DNA from: a virus
Direction: 5' to 3' (one strand)
Length of the DNA stretch: 64,000 nt
Virus record (IMG/VR): IMGVR_UViG_3300043410_001892
Location: 119,145-183,144 of that record
Part shown: one piece after another, positions 56,701 to 62,489 of the stretch
How positions within the stretch are numbered: position 1 is the first letter of the stretch
Layout of the letters: each line of letters starts with the position of its first letter
Program-made: the position numbers and the translations under genes
The notes under the pieces: model-generated
Told to the model about the DNA's origin: nothing
What the model saw: the letters and a program-made list of their open reading frames with translations, nothing else
Database searches by the model: none

Positions 56701-56724
56701 AAATATATTCCTATTAGCTATTAA
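47797..56724 (+). CDS. Giant multi-Ig receptor-binding adhesin
   Basis: A 2975-residue protein. Residues 1-280 are a probable attachment head. From about 290 to 2080 lie about 15 beta-sandwich units of 105-130 residues, each with a start like SVNEGSAISL and SITEGGYMTF (EG-x-x-x-x-F) and a TEGIEKF-type end, resembling Calx-beta/Big repeats. Two modules with a VPxGV-type start follow near 2120 and 2395; the first contains a glycine-rich tract (about 2140-2330) like the adhesin loops of T-even gp38. A Thr/Ala/Gln-rich linker with a 35-bp direct repeat, an FN3-like domain (about 2785-2885) and a Tyr-rich C-terminal tip complete it. AAAGGA precedes ATG 47797. It is the last gene before a terminator. 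Confidence 0.85.
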   Translation: MATAITNTDFNGIQSRIARIMGVGDGDYGYGQVYVSAPVDEGDVISQEAYINLRDDILRARQHQVGVALGAGAIPVVGSSMTLATWTKFSTVMSQVETSRTVVPPTVQLVREQLDSTNLTINWNNTSTYTLTARFNDADAMRNYFNAGSVIEFTAGLETSLITAKNTSWKNFLKSLGTIAFGRALTKSSKTSGGTAIGYTRLTEDFQTVYKKSPTDAYRLNSYEIQAKLSDYDIIFNVLFNDTSTILSDLNVSGILTSTVNAYYSTNFVETLPPEAYDVEFIGGTPTPTFRIERDVTTVPEGTSVLFRIYTKDFIGEEGEDPQIYWSIKGTGVTPADFDETSDMSSLSSFTTIQLDESGNGYGEILLTAALDTKTEGLEKFNIELRTSDTGPVIASIANALEKIDDTSKTAPIVIVAPTYEFMNLSVNSVNEGSAISLTLLTTNVPEGTEISWTTVRLSTALEAADFADNKLDGVETIGRNGTCSIDRMLISSDSTEEKLENFRIDVYVKDPKTGLKTRKATSPMIQVVDTQVAVIEKPFTVTNNNHITSITEGANASGANGPTGVVFRIDGPASAKSKPVYWLVQGTFGTVTASDIVYNGTNTLTGTLMLDTLSTGSFTIYANHDGQTEQVETFKVYFYSDSARTQQVAVSDTINITETVPYSIIPSTQTAEENVGVITYNVTTPWLSDVPTDLYWTIINDQGVMKPDDFDENTLFGSVNIVAGSGSFKLHPRKDGETEGIEKFHIALWSSLLPGGVPPAGTPLATTASSITSITETVPYEIKLSNTALVYENDGIGVTFNIKTPKLPSGSYVWWETISETGTVNQNDFADGKTAWFVPVTSDNTATLTRLAVADSLTEGIESFRIQLRSGSANGRIEALSDIVNIGERVPYRIVPNTSIIAEQGDLLARGPTVQFTVNTPKLPNNTLLKWVLVPIGDITDSDILVTDADLQGSRLDGHVNIFNNSGSFTITALNNNSLIEKDEAFRIQLFDIDQQPVELSSIVTIKDISQPRITVAKGSSPLYEGGINLLGQQVDGSDTIVFNVYTPYLASGTWYWTTATSQGVIQSSDFSDETTQGTVTITNSQGQITRTVKADRFSEGTDAFYIELREVSYTSERVAYSSVVTIVSSSNTPEEIEVPATTFTLRTISSTSELVAGPASVVEGSHITFHLSTASPVLVQGTEILWSLYKGVGINEDDFILQVGQQYDVLTGIIWGTSLIGASGYVDIPIFAAANNDGTSEEGFLLRIHEVGASDFYAPVAVVSSTITITKAVICSVEGPQSITEGGGANTFTVRAPSSLANKTLRWTISTMSGLTVTQFSETATSNHLYGDVAVNGSGVGTFILTAVDTGPHSPYSFTFTISEPLEGGGYQLVASTSVTVSIYQLTGWSLTTTTPGVVSVAEGTPISFTLTTPYSATDIGYTWTINKKAGTDLGFNNAFPSKTGSFTVTAGQTSKVFSVTPAITDGLDGVRSFYLSFTKNSGVPVVLSAPGAPEISILETVPYLVKFANNALTTSVTAGAQVTYNVSTPLTSEATKWEVVSIILGKVTNADVSPMNGPLTITNGGGFINLTILNNINSIDPTKEFKVRLLSNSNSEVQLGTNGQPACPVTIITKTVSNSYAAKPAVITEGGTLATVTVDVSVSSAYASSTLTWTVERYAGNITSGDVSSLTGPVTIDQYGKGQFTLSANTDQELNENDEFYFSFRTSAGQSITFDIQPRVKIADSAVYTMVAVNGATSIFESGTIQFTVTVPSAVSISSLDWKLFTSSGAVVPTSKFSSVSGNVAVVTGNVATISVTAASGSAGTESYYCKIYQTGTSYSTEYTVSPDAPRFTIKAVGSWSIITSTNPVAEGSTATYVITPPANDTTSNITWTIVPSGASANDFSPNSLTSNGSLAKNSLGQFVVNIDINPDLTTELAVESFQINVFKPDLSQVVFPTGCPAITITDSSKSTGTSTGTSTTDPNTGTVIIDPAITTIYNSGTSITEGGYMTFKIKIDHKSVAGLVADNYNYTWQITGASATVLANLSSSTTSKVTSGALTSAKLTAAQALDKFPTSSGVGFDITLNTYAEVTIYSSTPADGSKTNCGPFSLQVSLTRKPTINKTSDSVTVVSKPFTQSFTSSTRLPIPPGVRIVKLTALGAGGGGGGADITTTSSGGAGGNSEEVTFDCTLPPNTSSLSIVVGRGGGAGTQDGFPGIGGSGYANGGAGGVYSSIGTSGTGGGGGGSSAVIANTIDANGNTTQVLLLSSGGGAGGGGGSKSKPGTAGTNVSATIQTSTAQTKVNGNDGAANLVDGGAGGGGGAGGGSGGIAGKDSSTSAQGGTGGTSYYNSTYATVSSLRNTSVVTGGIAGTSTTKNGQAGKSGRVDVAYTIQDPTATAITPGVVAVSNTKTYTFGRDSSWTVPYGVEQIIISAVAGGSATAAVYSSKNNSNNPLTVYPGASGACTITQRIPVVAGDTITMIVGRGGRYADPKMDNGLVKGISDGTATIILHNGTEIVNLGPGSMSVSGTTVTATPGTVIKSTPASASSLNESGYVCNPTTYKLVRWFATSDTAGAAVISTADIAAGKYVTSWWWEYTTGGQALPAAFTTRGVNFPVGYENSGLWEKDGCVVIRTFSASGALEQISSNSITTISQVPTLYGPFLSDLAIGQMSLVDNTITISNPDIPLVVLPSTVTVTATPAQLAAAQQAAAQQTVTLSTAATTTTSVTTTPTTTTTVLTVTPNTTATSTAAQQTVTLSTAAQQTVMPLTTVTVTANPVATVEQIVAATTTAQTTSVAGTGVAAISLPTMTQSPGPTNVSVIRNASGFVVTWDKSFVGSATYSGTYTNGLDTKTFTKITANTLTIPESFMNAWIGGITFNVKIIVSGAADSATSTISWKPVTKNEVIGTAKLVQTANPNGTVTYTINDGYENTVNIKAKDFSFSYYDYDTGDEGETGYLPGKVFVASSMTMQMSAWMRISFHDGTYKYIPISY
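55873..56027 (+). repeat. 35-bp direct repeat inside adhesin linker
   Basis: Positions 55873-55907 and 55993-56027 are identical (begin GCAGCACAACAAACTGTAAC), 120 bp apart, both in frame and encoding an AAQQTVTLSTAA linker unit. A third partial copy (GCACAACAAACTGT) follows at 56025. Confidence 0.85.
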
Positions 56725-56740
56725 TAAGAATGTATAAAAT

Positions 56741-56769
56741 AAAAAAGCCAGCTTATGCTGGCTTTTTTT
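56741..56769. terminator. Strong bidirectional intrinsic terminator
   Basis: AAAAAAGCCAGC, loop TTAT, GCTGGCTTTTTTT. The A-run and T-run make it work in both directions, closing the plus-strand tail operon (adhesin stop at 56722-56724) and the minus-strand ThyX operon (stop at 56774). Confidence 0.95.
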
Positions 56770-56773
56770 ATGA

Positions 56774-57565
56774 TTAGTGTTTATAAAAATTAAATAAATG
56801 TTGCCACCATTTAACTTCTTCTTTAAATGCAGAAAGAGCTTGTTTCTCTTCAATGACAACAGGTTCTGGTGGTTTAGGTTTTACAGGTTCCTGATAAACA
56901 AACTCATTTACCATTGGAAATACTGCGGAAATTGCTTGCGCACATGCTACAGCAACTAATTTGTGTTCAAGCTGTGTATCAACGTTACTGCGCACTTGTA
57001 TGTAGTGAATCCATGAGCGCAACGTCCCGTTAACATATACACGACTCTTAGTATTACCTTCTGGTAGAACGACACGAGCTTGTTCTTTAGCAATACCTTT
57101 ACTAATTGCCCATGCATATTGTACTTTTGCTGCTTCAATAAGATCTTGTTGTCTAAGTTTCCATTCATTATTAATTGCCTCTTCTTCAGCAGTATTAACT
57201 GTAATAGAGTTTTGACGATTCTTAGGATCTTGGAATCTTGCTTCGCGTATTTCAAAAGACAAGTCGTCTGTTGGGTCTGCATAACGTTGACTAAACTCTT
57301 GAAATCTAAATGAAGCGTGACGTAATAATTGACGAGCAATATCACGTGTGGTATTGATTTCTAAACATACATTAACCATTTCAAGTGGTGACCAATGTTT
57401 ATGTTTAATTAAGTAATTGATTAATTTTTCTGAAGTTTCTGTATTAAGTTGATTTGACGGGTTACTTACTCTAGCACAAAACGCAATGAGTTCTTGTGCA
57501 TCAGTAATTCCTAATTCGGCAAATTCTTCAGTTGGTTGAGAATATGATACTAATTTAATTGTCAT
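56774..57565 (-). CDS. thyX: Flavin-dependent thymidylate synthase ThyX
   Basis: A 263-residue enzyme converting dUMP to dTMP with FAD, NADPH and methylene-tetrahydrofolate. The ThyX motif is at residues 82-95 (RHASFRFQEFSQRY), with substrate-binding HWSPLEM before it and LRSWIHYIQVRSN after it. The C-terminal ~40 residues (KPKPPEPVVIEEKQ and a helical tail) extend beyond the usual core. T4 itself carries the unrelated ThyA-type td; ThyX is common in marine phages. ATG 57565 overlaps the upstream stop by 4 bp. Confidence 0.96.
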   Translation of the reverse strand: MTIKLVSYSQPTEEFAELGITDAQELIAFCARVSNPSNQLNTETSEKLINYLIKHKHWSPLEMVNVCLEINTTRDIARQLLRHASFRFQEFSQRYADPTDDLSFEIREARFQDPKNRQNSITVNTAEEEAINNEWKLRQQDLIEAAKVQYAWAISKGIAKEQARVVLPEGNTKSRVYVNGTLRSWIHYIQVRSNVDTQLEHKLVAVACAQAISAVFPMVNEFVYQEPVKPKPPEPVVIEEKQALSAFKEEVKWWQHLFNFYKH

Positions 57566-57882
57566 AGTTTTCTTTTTTTTAAAAAGTTTTTAGTTAATTT
57601 TTCGATATCTTTTCTAACTCGCACAGCATCGAGTTTAATATCAACATCTTCTACTCTGTTTTCATATTGGTTGAGTATTTCATCAAGTTGTGTTTGAAAT
57701 AATGTCCAACCATTTTTTTTAATTTGATTTGTTACCTTTATTTCCCAAGATTTAGTATCTTTAAAATTAATAATAACTGAATAGATATATTGTAGAGGTA
57801 TCACATTAAATGATACCTCATCAAATATTTCAGGCCAATATGAACGTACTTCCTTAGGAAGCAGCTTGTTCGGTTTTAGCAA
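57562..57882 (-). CDS. Small conserved-type hypothetical protein
   Basis: A 106-residue protein, MLKPNKLLPKEVRSYWPEIF at its start, followed by a beta segment and a helical, basic C-terminus. No function recognised. It overlaps the 3' end of the upstream gene by 29 bp in another frame and ThyX by 4 bp, so all are in one operon. Confidence 0.78.
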   Translation of the reverse strand: MLKPNKLLPKEVRSYWPEIFDEVSFNVIPLQYIYSVIINFKDTKSWEIKVTNQIKKNGWTLFQTQLDEILNQYENRVEDVDIKLDAVRVRKDIEKLTKNFLKKRKL

Positions 57883-58516
57883 CGGGAGCCTTTTTAGCAG
57901 CAGTTACTTTAGTCGGTTCTTCAACTTCGACTTCAGTTTTAGCTTTTTTAGTTGTTGGAACTAATTCTTCGGCCATTCTACGGAAAGATGCTGCTTCTTT
58001 TGATAAACGGTCTGCTTCTGAGCGATAATGTCTTGCTTGTTGTTCTGGAGTAAGCAATGAAATATCAGCTTTTTTATTTTCTGTTTCTTTTATTGCAACT
58101 TCAGATTCTTTGATTTGTTTTTCTACAGAAGTTTTAACCGACAAATCATCAACAGTAGTACCACGTTGTTCTGCAATTATTTGATTAAGTTCTGATAGCA
58201 CAATACTTGTTTGTGTATTTGGCAACATTTCAATTTGATCAGTTGGTGCTTTAACTAATCTACCCTGTGTGTGCAATGCAGATAACATTGTACTGCCATC
58301 TGGAAATAAACTACGAGCTAACACTTCAGCAAATTCGTATGCAGACTGACCTGCATTACTTTCAACTAAGTTAATAATTGCATCATGGTAACTATCTGGT
58401 AAATTCTCAGTAGGAATAATTAAGCAAGAGCCCGAATCACCTGGTAATGTACGATATGCAACTAAGCATTTTTTACCAGTAGTAATCACTCTACCTACAT
58501 GTTTAATATCAGCCAT
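57854..58516 (-). CDS. Conserved T4-like phage protein, coiled-coil C-terminus
   Basis: A 220-residue protein beginning MADIKHVGRVITTGKKCLVA, then YRTLPGDSGSCLIIPTENL and LVESNAGQSAYEFAEVLARS. I recall close relatives in marine T4-like phages with no assigned function. Residues 130-190 are a predicted coiled coil and the last 35 are Lys/Ala/Val/Glu-rich and probably disordered. Stop-start contact with the preceding 78-residue gene. Confidence 0.82.
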   Translation of the reverse strand: MADIKHVGRVITTGKKCLVAYRTLPGDSGSCLIIPTENLPDSYHDAIINLVESNAGQSAYEFAEVLARSLFPDGSTMLSALHTQGRLVKAPTDQIEMLPNTQTSIVLSELNQIIAEQRGTTVDDLSVKTSVEKQIKESEVAIKETENKKADISLLTPEQQARHYRSEADRLSKEAASFRRMAEELVPTTKKAKTEVEVEEPTKVTAAKKAPVAKTEQAAS

Positions 58517-58752
58517 TATGCACCTGCCTTAGCTTGTTCCGCAGTTTTAGCTTGTTCAGCAACTGTATTTAAAAAGGTGTCTAATTTAGTATAAGTTTGA
58601 CCAACTGCTACCATTTCGTTTGGTTTAAAAGCACCTCTTGAACTTGCAATATCAATAATCGTTTTTAATGCATTTAAATCATTAATAGTTAAATCAGCAC
58701 TAGTTTCTGCAGCTTGTGTTTGAGTAGTTTCTTGTTCTACGTTTTCTGTCAT
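58516..58752 (-). CDS. Small conserved T4-like phage protein
   Basis: A 78-residue protein with an acidic Thr/Gln-rich N-terminus and DLTINDLNALKTIIDIASSR, then GAFKPNEMVAVGQTYTKLD, a pattern I recall from cyanophage hypotheticals. GGAG precedes ATG 58752. Always beside the MADIKH-type gene in that memory; function unknown. Confidence 0.82.
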   Translation of the reverse strand: MTENVEQETTQTQAAETSADLTINDLNALKTIIDIASSRGAFKPNEMVAVGQTYTKLDTFLNTVAEQAKTAEQAKAGA

Positions 58753-58774
58753 ATATGTTCTCCGTTTTATGTAA

Positions 58775-59062
58775 TTATTTTATAATAAGATCTGAGCATG
58801 CAATTACGAAAAATCCTAATTCTTTTTCGGATTCAAACCCAATTGTAATATTATAAACAAAGGCATTATGTGCATTTAGTGAAATCCCTTTGTCTATGTA
58901 GTATCGATTATTTAAATTCTTTTCAATCCAGTCCTGGATAGATCTGATTAGTTCTGGATTGAATCTTTCAATTGTGAAGTATTTAAAATGAGGGCAGGCA
59001 AAGCCTACCCTACGAATGTTAAAAAAGTTTAAGGGATTTGGAGTCCCAGTTTTAAGTGCCAT
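58775..59062 (-). CDS. Small hypothetical protein
   Basis: A 95-residue protein with RRVGFACPHFKYFTIERFNP and an IRSIQDWIEKNLNNRYYID helix. No family recognised. ATG 59062 overlaps the VWA-gene stop by one base (TAATG), indicating the same operon. Confidence 0.78.
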   Translation of the reverse strand: MALKTGTPNPLNFFNIRRVGFACPHFKYFTIERFNPELIRSIQDWIEKNLNNRYYIDKGISLNAHNAFVYNITIGFESEKELGFFVIACSDLIIK

Positions 59063-60243
59063 TATGCTTTTTCCGTCTCAAGCTCGTAATATGCATATTC
59101 GCCCCATGGTGGAACAATTGTAGTAGTACCGTGAATAATAAATACAGTATCACAATATGTTTCATCACCCCATGAGCCCCATGGATAACCGTCAGTAAAC
59201 ATAATGAACTTTTTAGGTTCAATGTCGTTGTCTTTCATGTAATCCCAGTTACAATCAAACTCTGTACCGCCACCGCCTTTAACTTGATAGTCGTAAAACT
59301 CTTCAATGTTATACGCATCGTAATTTGCTTCGTTGTAAACTGCAGTATCAAAGCACCATAACTTAATCTTAAAGTCTTGGTATTCTTCCATAATGCCTTT
59401 GATTTCAGTTAAGAAGTCTCTTGCCTGCAACTCTGTAATTGAACCTGACATGTCAATAGCAATACAAATATCAATTGTTTCAGCAAAGTTACTACCAGGA
59501 AGTACTGCATTCATATGCCAGCCTTTTCTGTTTGGACGACTAAATGAAAAATCGTTACGGATAGTACTTTGAATTTGTTGACGTAAAATCTCACGCCAGT
59601 TCATTTTAGGTTCAGTAAGTGATTTGATCATTCGAGCAATACCTGCAGGAACATTACCAGCACCTACTGATTGTGCAGCAGCCATAGTAGCTTCACGAAT
59701 CTCATCACGAATCTTTTTAAGTTCGTCTTTAGAATATTGAGGACGACCAGAACCATTTGGATCACTTTCCCAGTCAATATGTTCGTCTAACATTTCACCA
59801 AGTTGACTAAGTGCGTTTTCGTCAAACTCTTCCATAAGTTTATCATAAATCTCTTCAGAGCCCATACCGTAATATTCTGGATTGTGAAAGATTTTAATCT
59901 CAGGAGGTGGTGAACCAATTTTGTCACGAACAAGTTGACCATTAACGTTATAGTCACACGCAATGTTAAATACTTTAGCATTACGACTTTCACGACGTCC
60001 CATGTGATCAAACACGTTGTGTAAAATTTCATGAGCAATAACAAACTCAATTTCTTTAATGCTTAATTTGCCAAAGAACTCAACGTTGTAAAAGATATGA
60101 CGACCATCAGTTGCAGCAGTTGGACACCAGTCAGTACCATCTACGATTTTTAAGCGTGTAGCCATGTTACCAAAGAAAGGGTGGCGCATCAATAAACCAA
60201 CACGCGCAATAATAATCTTATCAATAATTGTATCTAAAGCCAT
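59062..60243 (-). CDS. VWA/metallopeptidase-like partner of MoxR
   Basis: A 393-residue protein of the VWA-like DUF2201 type. The N-terminal half has a zinc-metallopeptidase motif HEILHNVFDH (H71, E72, H75, H80) and the C-terminal half a von Willebrand A domain with an intact MIDAS: DMSGS (about 263), GGGGTEFD (about 326) and MFTDGYPWG (about 349). Such proteins pair with MoxR AAA+ ATPases as metal-dependent adaptors or chaperones; the target in phages is unknown. AGGAATTACAC precedes ATG 60243. A terminator separates it from the MoxR gene upstream, suggesting partial uncoupling. Confidence 0.9.
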   Translation of the reverse strand: MALDTIIDKIIIARVGLLMRHPFFGNMATRLKIVDGTDWCPTAATDGRHIFYNVEFFGKLSIKEIEFVIAHEILHNVFDHMGRRESRNAKVFNIACDYNVNGQLVRDKIGSPPPEIKIFHNPEYYGMGSEEIYDKLMEEFDENALSQLGEMLDEHIDWESDPNGSGRPQYSKDELKKIRDEIREATMAAAQSVGAGNVPAGIARMIKSLTEPKMNWREILRQQIQSTIRNDFSFSRPNRKGWHMNAVLPGSNFAETIDICIAIDMSGSITELQARDFLTEIKGIMEEYQDFKIKLWCFDTAVYNEANYDAYNIEEFYDYQVKGGGGTEFDCNWDYMKDNDIEPKKFIMFTDGYPWGSWGDETYCDTVFIIHGTTTIVPPWGEYAYYELETEKA

Positions 60244-60274
60244 GTGTAATTCCTATAGAAGTGTAAATAAGTGT

Positions 60275-60302
60275 AAAAACGACACCGCCTTTCGGCGGTG
60301 TC
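60275..60302 (-). terminator. Intrinsic terminator between MoxR and VWA genes
   Basis: Minus strand: GACACCGCC, loop GAAA, GGCGGTGTC, then GTTTTT. A 9-bp GC-rich perfect stem. It follows the MoxR stop closely and precedes the VWA start by 32 nt. Confidence 0.85.
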
Positions 60303-60310
60303 ATACTACT

Positions 60311-61399
60311 TTAGTTCAACGCTGCAGTAATGTACTTACCGTATTTGGCATAAAAATCGTCAAAGCATGCAATTTTGTCTGTGTCTAATGGCAATCTGTA
60401 CGAGCATAATGCAAGTTTAGTAGCCATAATTGCAATTTCTGTTTCAAAGTTATTCATCATAAACAAGAAGAAATTGTTTACTTGTTCGTCAAACTTTGGA
60501 TCATTTTTAGATGCCGATTCTTTTAACTCGTAGCACAAGCTAATTGATAAAGAGTACATTGCTGAAATCTCTTTAGTTTCGCATTTTACAACTTTACCTT
60601 CAAGTACAGCGCGTGGATCAGGTAATTTACTTGCAAACTGTCTGTGTGCCATAAACTTAATAGCAAGACCTTCGCCAATTGAACCAGATACTAAGTCAGC
60701 TAATGTATCAGCACCAACGTCATCGTCTTGAATCAGTTCGCTTACAAAGCTCCATGAACGCGGTGTAGCAAATGCACGTGAACTTGATTTGTTGTCAAAT
60801 GTATACAAATCTTGTTTACTTGATGTTAAGAAACCTACAACGTCTGGATGAATGTTGTTGTCTGTAGCCCAGTCAAAGTAGTCATCCCAGTTATGTGTCA
60901 TTTCAATATGCACAAATCTGTTAGCAAGTGGAGCAGGCATACGATAAGTAACACCTTTGTCTGTTTCTCTGTTACCAGCAGCAACAATAACAACATTGTC
61001 TGGTAGTTCGTATTGACCTACGCGACGATTTAAAATAAGCTGATATGCAGCAGCTTGTACACTTGGTGCTGCAGAGTTCATCTCATCTAAAAACAAGATG
61101 ATACTTTTGTGTTGCTCTGCAAACTTTTTGCTTGGTAATTCACTTGGTGGAGCCCATACCATTGTTTGATCTACTGAATCAAAGTATGGAATACCTTTGA
61201 TGTCTGTTGGTTCCCACAAACTTAAACGAACGTCAATAACATGTGAATCTAACTCACTGCCTAGTTGTTTAATAATGTCAGATTTACCAATGCCTGGAGG
61301 ACCCCAAATAAAGATAGGACGTTTACTGCTAAATGCTTTGCGTAAGCATTTTTTAGCTGATTTAGGGCCAACAGTGCGTGAAGTAATTTCTGTGCTCAT
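60311..61399 (-). CDS. MoxR-type AAA+ ATPase
   Basis: A 362-residue AAA+ ATPase. Walker A GPPGIGKS is at residues 33-40, Walker B ILFLDEM at 101-107, sensor 1 AAGNRE at 140-145, and an arginine-rich LANRFVHIEM region follows. This is the MoxR class, which remodels proteins or inserts cofactors with a VWA partner, encoded next. CGAGGAT precedes ATG 61399. The upstream region contains a sigma-70 promoter and an 8-bp inverted repeat. Confidence 0.93.
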   Translation of the reverse strand: MSTEITSRTVGPKSAKKCLRKAFSSKRPIFIWGPPGIGKSDIIKQLGSELDSHVIDVRLSLWEPTDIKGIPYFDSVDQTMVWAPPSELPSKKFAEQHKSIILFLDEMNSAAPSVQAAAYQLILNRRVGQYELPDNVVIVAAGNRETDKGVTYRMPAPLANRFVHIEMTHNWDDYFDWATDNNIHPDVVGFLTSSKQDLYTFDNKSSSRAFATPRSWSFVSELIQDDDVGADTLADLVSGSIGEGLAIKFMAHRQFASKLPDPRAVLEGKVVKCETKEISAMYSLSISLCYELKESASKNDPKFDEQVNNFFLFMMNNFETEIAIMATKLALCSYRLPLDTDKIACFDDFYAKYGKYITAALN

Positions 61400-61447
61400 A
61401 TAGTAATATCCTCGTAGTGAGTTAAAAAAAGAAGTTAAAATTAGTAA

Positions 61448-61472
61448 GTTAACAATTTGTTGCGTTGTTAAC
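61448..61472. promoter_or_regulatory. Inverted repeat in MoxR leader
   Basis: GTTAACAA and TTGTTAAC separated by 9 bp, between the promoter and the MoxR start. It could be a repressor operator or an RNA hairpin in the leader. Confidence 0.5.
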
Positions 61473-61486
61473 TAACTATGCTGCAT

Positions 61487-61514
61487 ATTATACAGCATTT
61501 TTTTTAAAAGTCAA
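61487..61514 (-). promoter_or_regulatory. Sigma-70 promoter for MoxR
   Basis: TTGACT (61514-61509), 16-bp spacer, TATAAT (61492-61487) preceded by TG. The -10 box sits between ATGCTG and CAGCAT, a 6-bp inverted repeat, which may be an operator. Confidence 0.8.
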
Positions 61515-61532
61515 ATATTAAAAATGCCAATG

Positions 61533-61922
61533 TTATGTTGCATTGGTTCTTGAATTCATAGCCTTTGTTAATCCAAATCTACGAATGTCGTCTGAAAAGA
61601 AATAAAGTTCAACACATTTACGTTCTGAAAAGACAGTGATACTTTTATGTGTTAAGTAATATGGACAATCTAAAAACTTTTCTAAAAATACAATTGTTTG
61701 TGGACTTATATCAACATTTTCTAATAATGGAATTGTATATGATTTGAGTTCTAATGTATTAGTTAAGAACTCAAACCCTTCATTGGTTAACCTATAAGCA
61801 GTTTGCTTGCCAACTCGAGAAGAAACCCACCATTTACGTGAAAATAACTTTATATTGATATCGTCCGCAGATTTGCCCCATTGATTTAGAAATATTTTAG
61901 TTAATGCATCCCTTGGTATCAT
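61533..61922 (-). CDS. Conserved small protein, winged-helix-like layout
   Basis: A 129-residue protein with MIPRDALTKIFLNQWGKSAD, RKWWVSSRV, YRLTNEGFEFL and CPYYLTHKSITVFSERKCVE. The helix-turn-helix-like N-terminus followed by a beta hairpin suggests a winged helix. I recall similar proteins in cyanophages without assigned function. Overlaps the upstream gene by 4 bp (ATGA). Confidence 0.8.
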   Translation of the reverse strand: MIPRDALTKIFLNQWGKSADDINIKLFSRKWWVSSRVGKQTAYRLTNEGFEFLTNTLELKSYTIPLLENVDISPQTIVFLEKFLDCPYYLTHKSITVFSERKCVELYFFSDDIRRFGLTKAMNSRTNAT

Positions 61923-62194
61923 CTTACTATAATTCCTTTAGTCATTTTTATCACAGAAAAATCATTACAATTAAAAATAGTGTTTAATCTGTTGGATAAA
62001 TTATGGGCATGTCCTGGATTTGAAAATGAAGATTTTTTATATTTTGATCCAGTTTGTTTAGTAGTTGACCGTAAGTTAAACGGTTCATTTTTATACACAA
62101 CTGCCCATATTGCATCAGCTTCTAAAATTTGTTCTATAGTATGAGTATTTGGATCTATGTGTTCAATTAATACACGGGGTTTTGGTCTGGACAT
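61919..62194 (-). CDS. Small conserved hypothetical protein
   Basis: A 91-residue basic protein (MSRPKPRVLIEHIDPNTHTI; EADAIWAVVYKNEPFNLRS; a YKKSSFSNPGHAHNL segment). No function recognised; similar short proteins occur in T4-like cyanophages as I recall. AAAGGAG precedes ATG 62194, and a GATAAATA octamer lies upstream. Confidence 0.8.
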   Translation of the reverse strand: MSRPKPRVLIEHIDPNTHTIEQILEADAIWAVVYKNEPFNLRSTTKQTGSKYKKSSFSNPGHAHNLSNRLNTIFNCNDFSVIKMTKGIIVR

Positions 62195-62218
62195 AACTTC
62201 TCCTTTATAAACTACGTG

Positions 62219-62226
62219 TATTTATC
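62219..62226 (-). promoter_or_regulatory. Late-promoter-like octamer before 91-aa gene
   Basis: GATAAATA on the minus strand in the 37-bp gap, the only break in an otherwise overlapping run of genes. Confidence 0.45.
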
Positions 62227-62231
62227 GTATT

Positions 62232-62489
62232 TTAATCCCCAAAGTATCCACCGTCTAAGTTAATAGTTATAGTTTCTTCTTCGGATGACTCTTTTAAATT
62301 TAGATTATTTAATGATTTAAGTAGAGTTTCGTAGTCTTGATTAACTTTATCTAACATTTCAGTAAGTGTAGTATTAAGTAATCTAGCTTGTTGTATTGGT
62401 ATTTTAATTTCTTTTTGCTGTGTTAGCTCAGCTGCACGAAGCATCTGAGCAAACTGTGAGATTGCGGTAGTATTAATCTGATTTTGCAT
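62232..62489 (-). CDS. Small coiled-coil protein
   Basis: An 85-residue, mostly helical protein (MQNQINTTAISQFAQMLRAA; a TTLTEMLDKVNQDYETLLKS coiled coil) ending in an acidic tail INLDGGYFGD. No family recognised. It overlaps the 3' end of the 161-residue gene by 17 bp. Confidence 0.78.
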   Translation of the reverse strand: MQNQINTTAISQFAQMLRAAELTQQKEIKIPIQQARLLNTTLTEMLDKVNQDYETLLKSLNNLNLKESSEEETITINLDGGYFGD

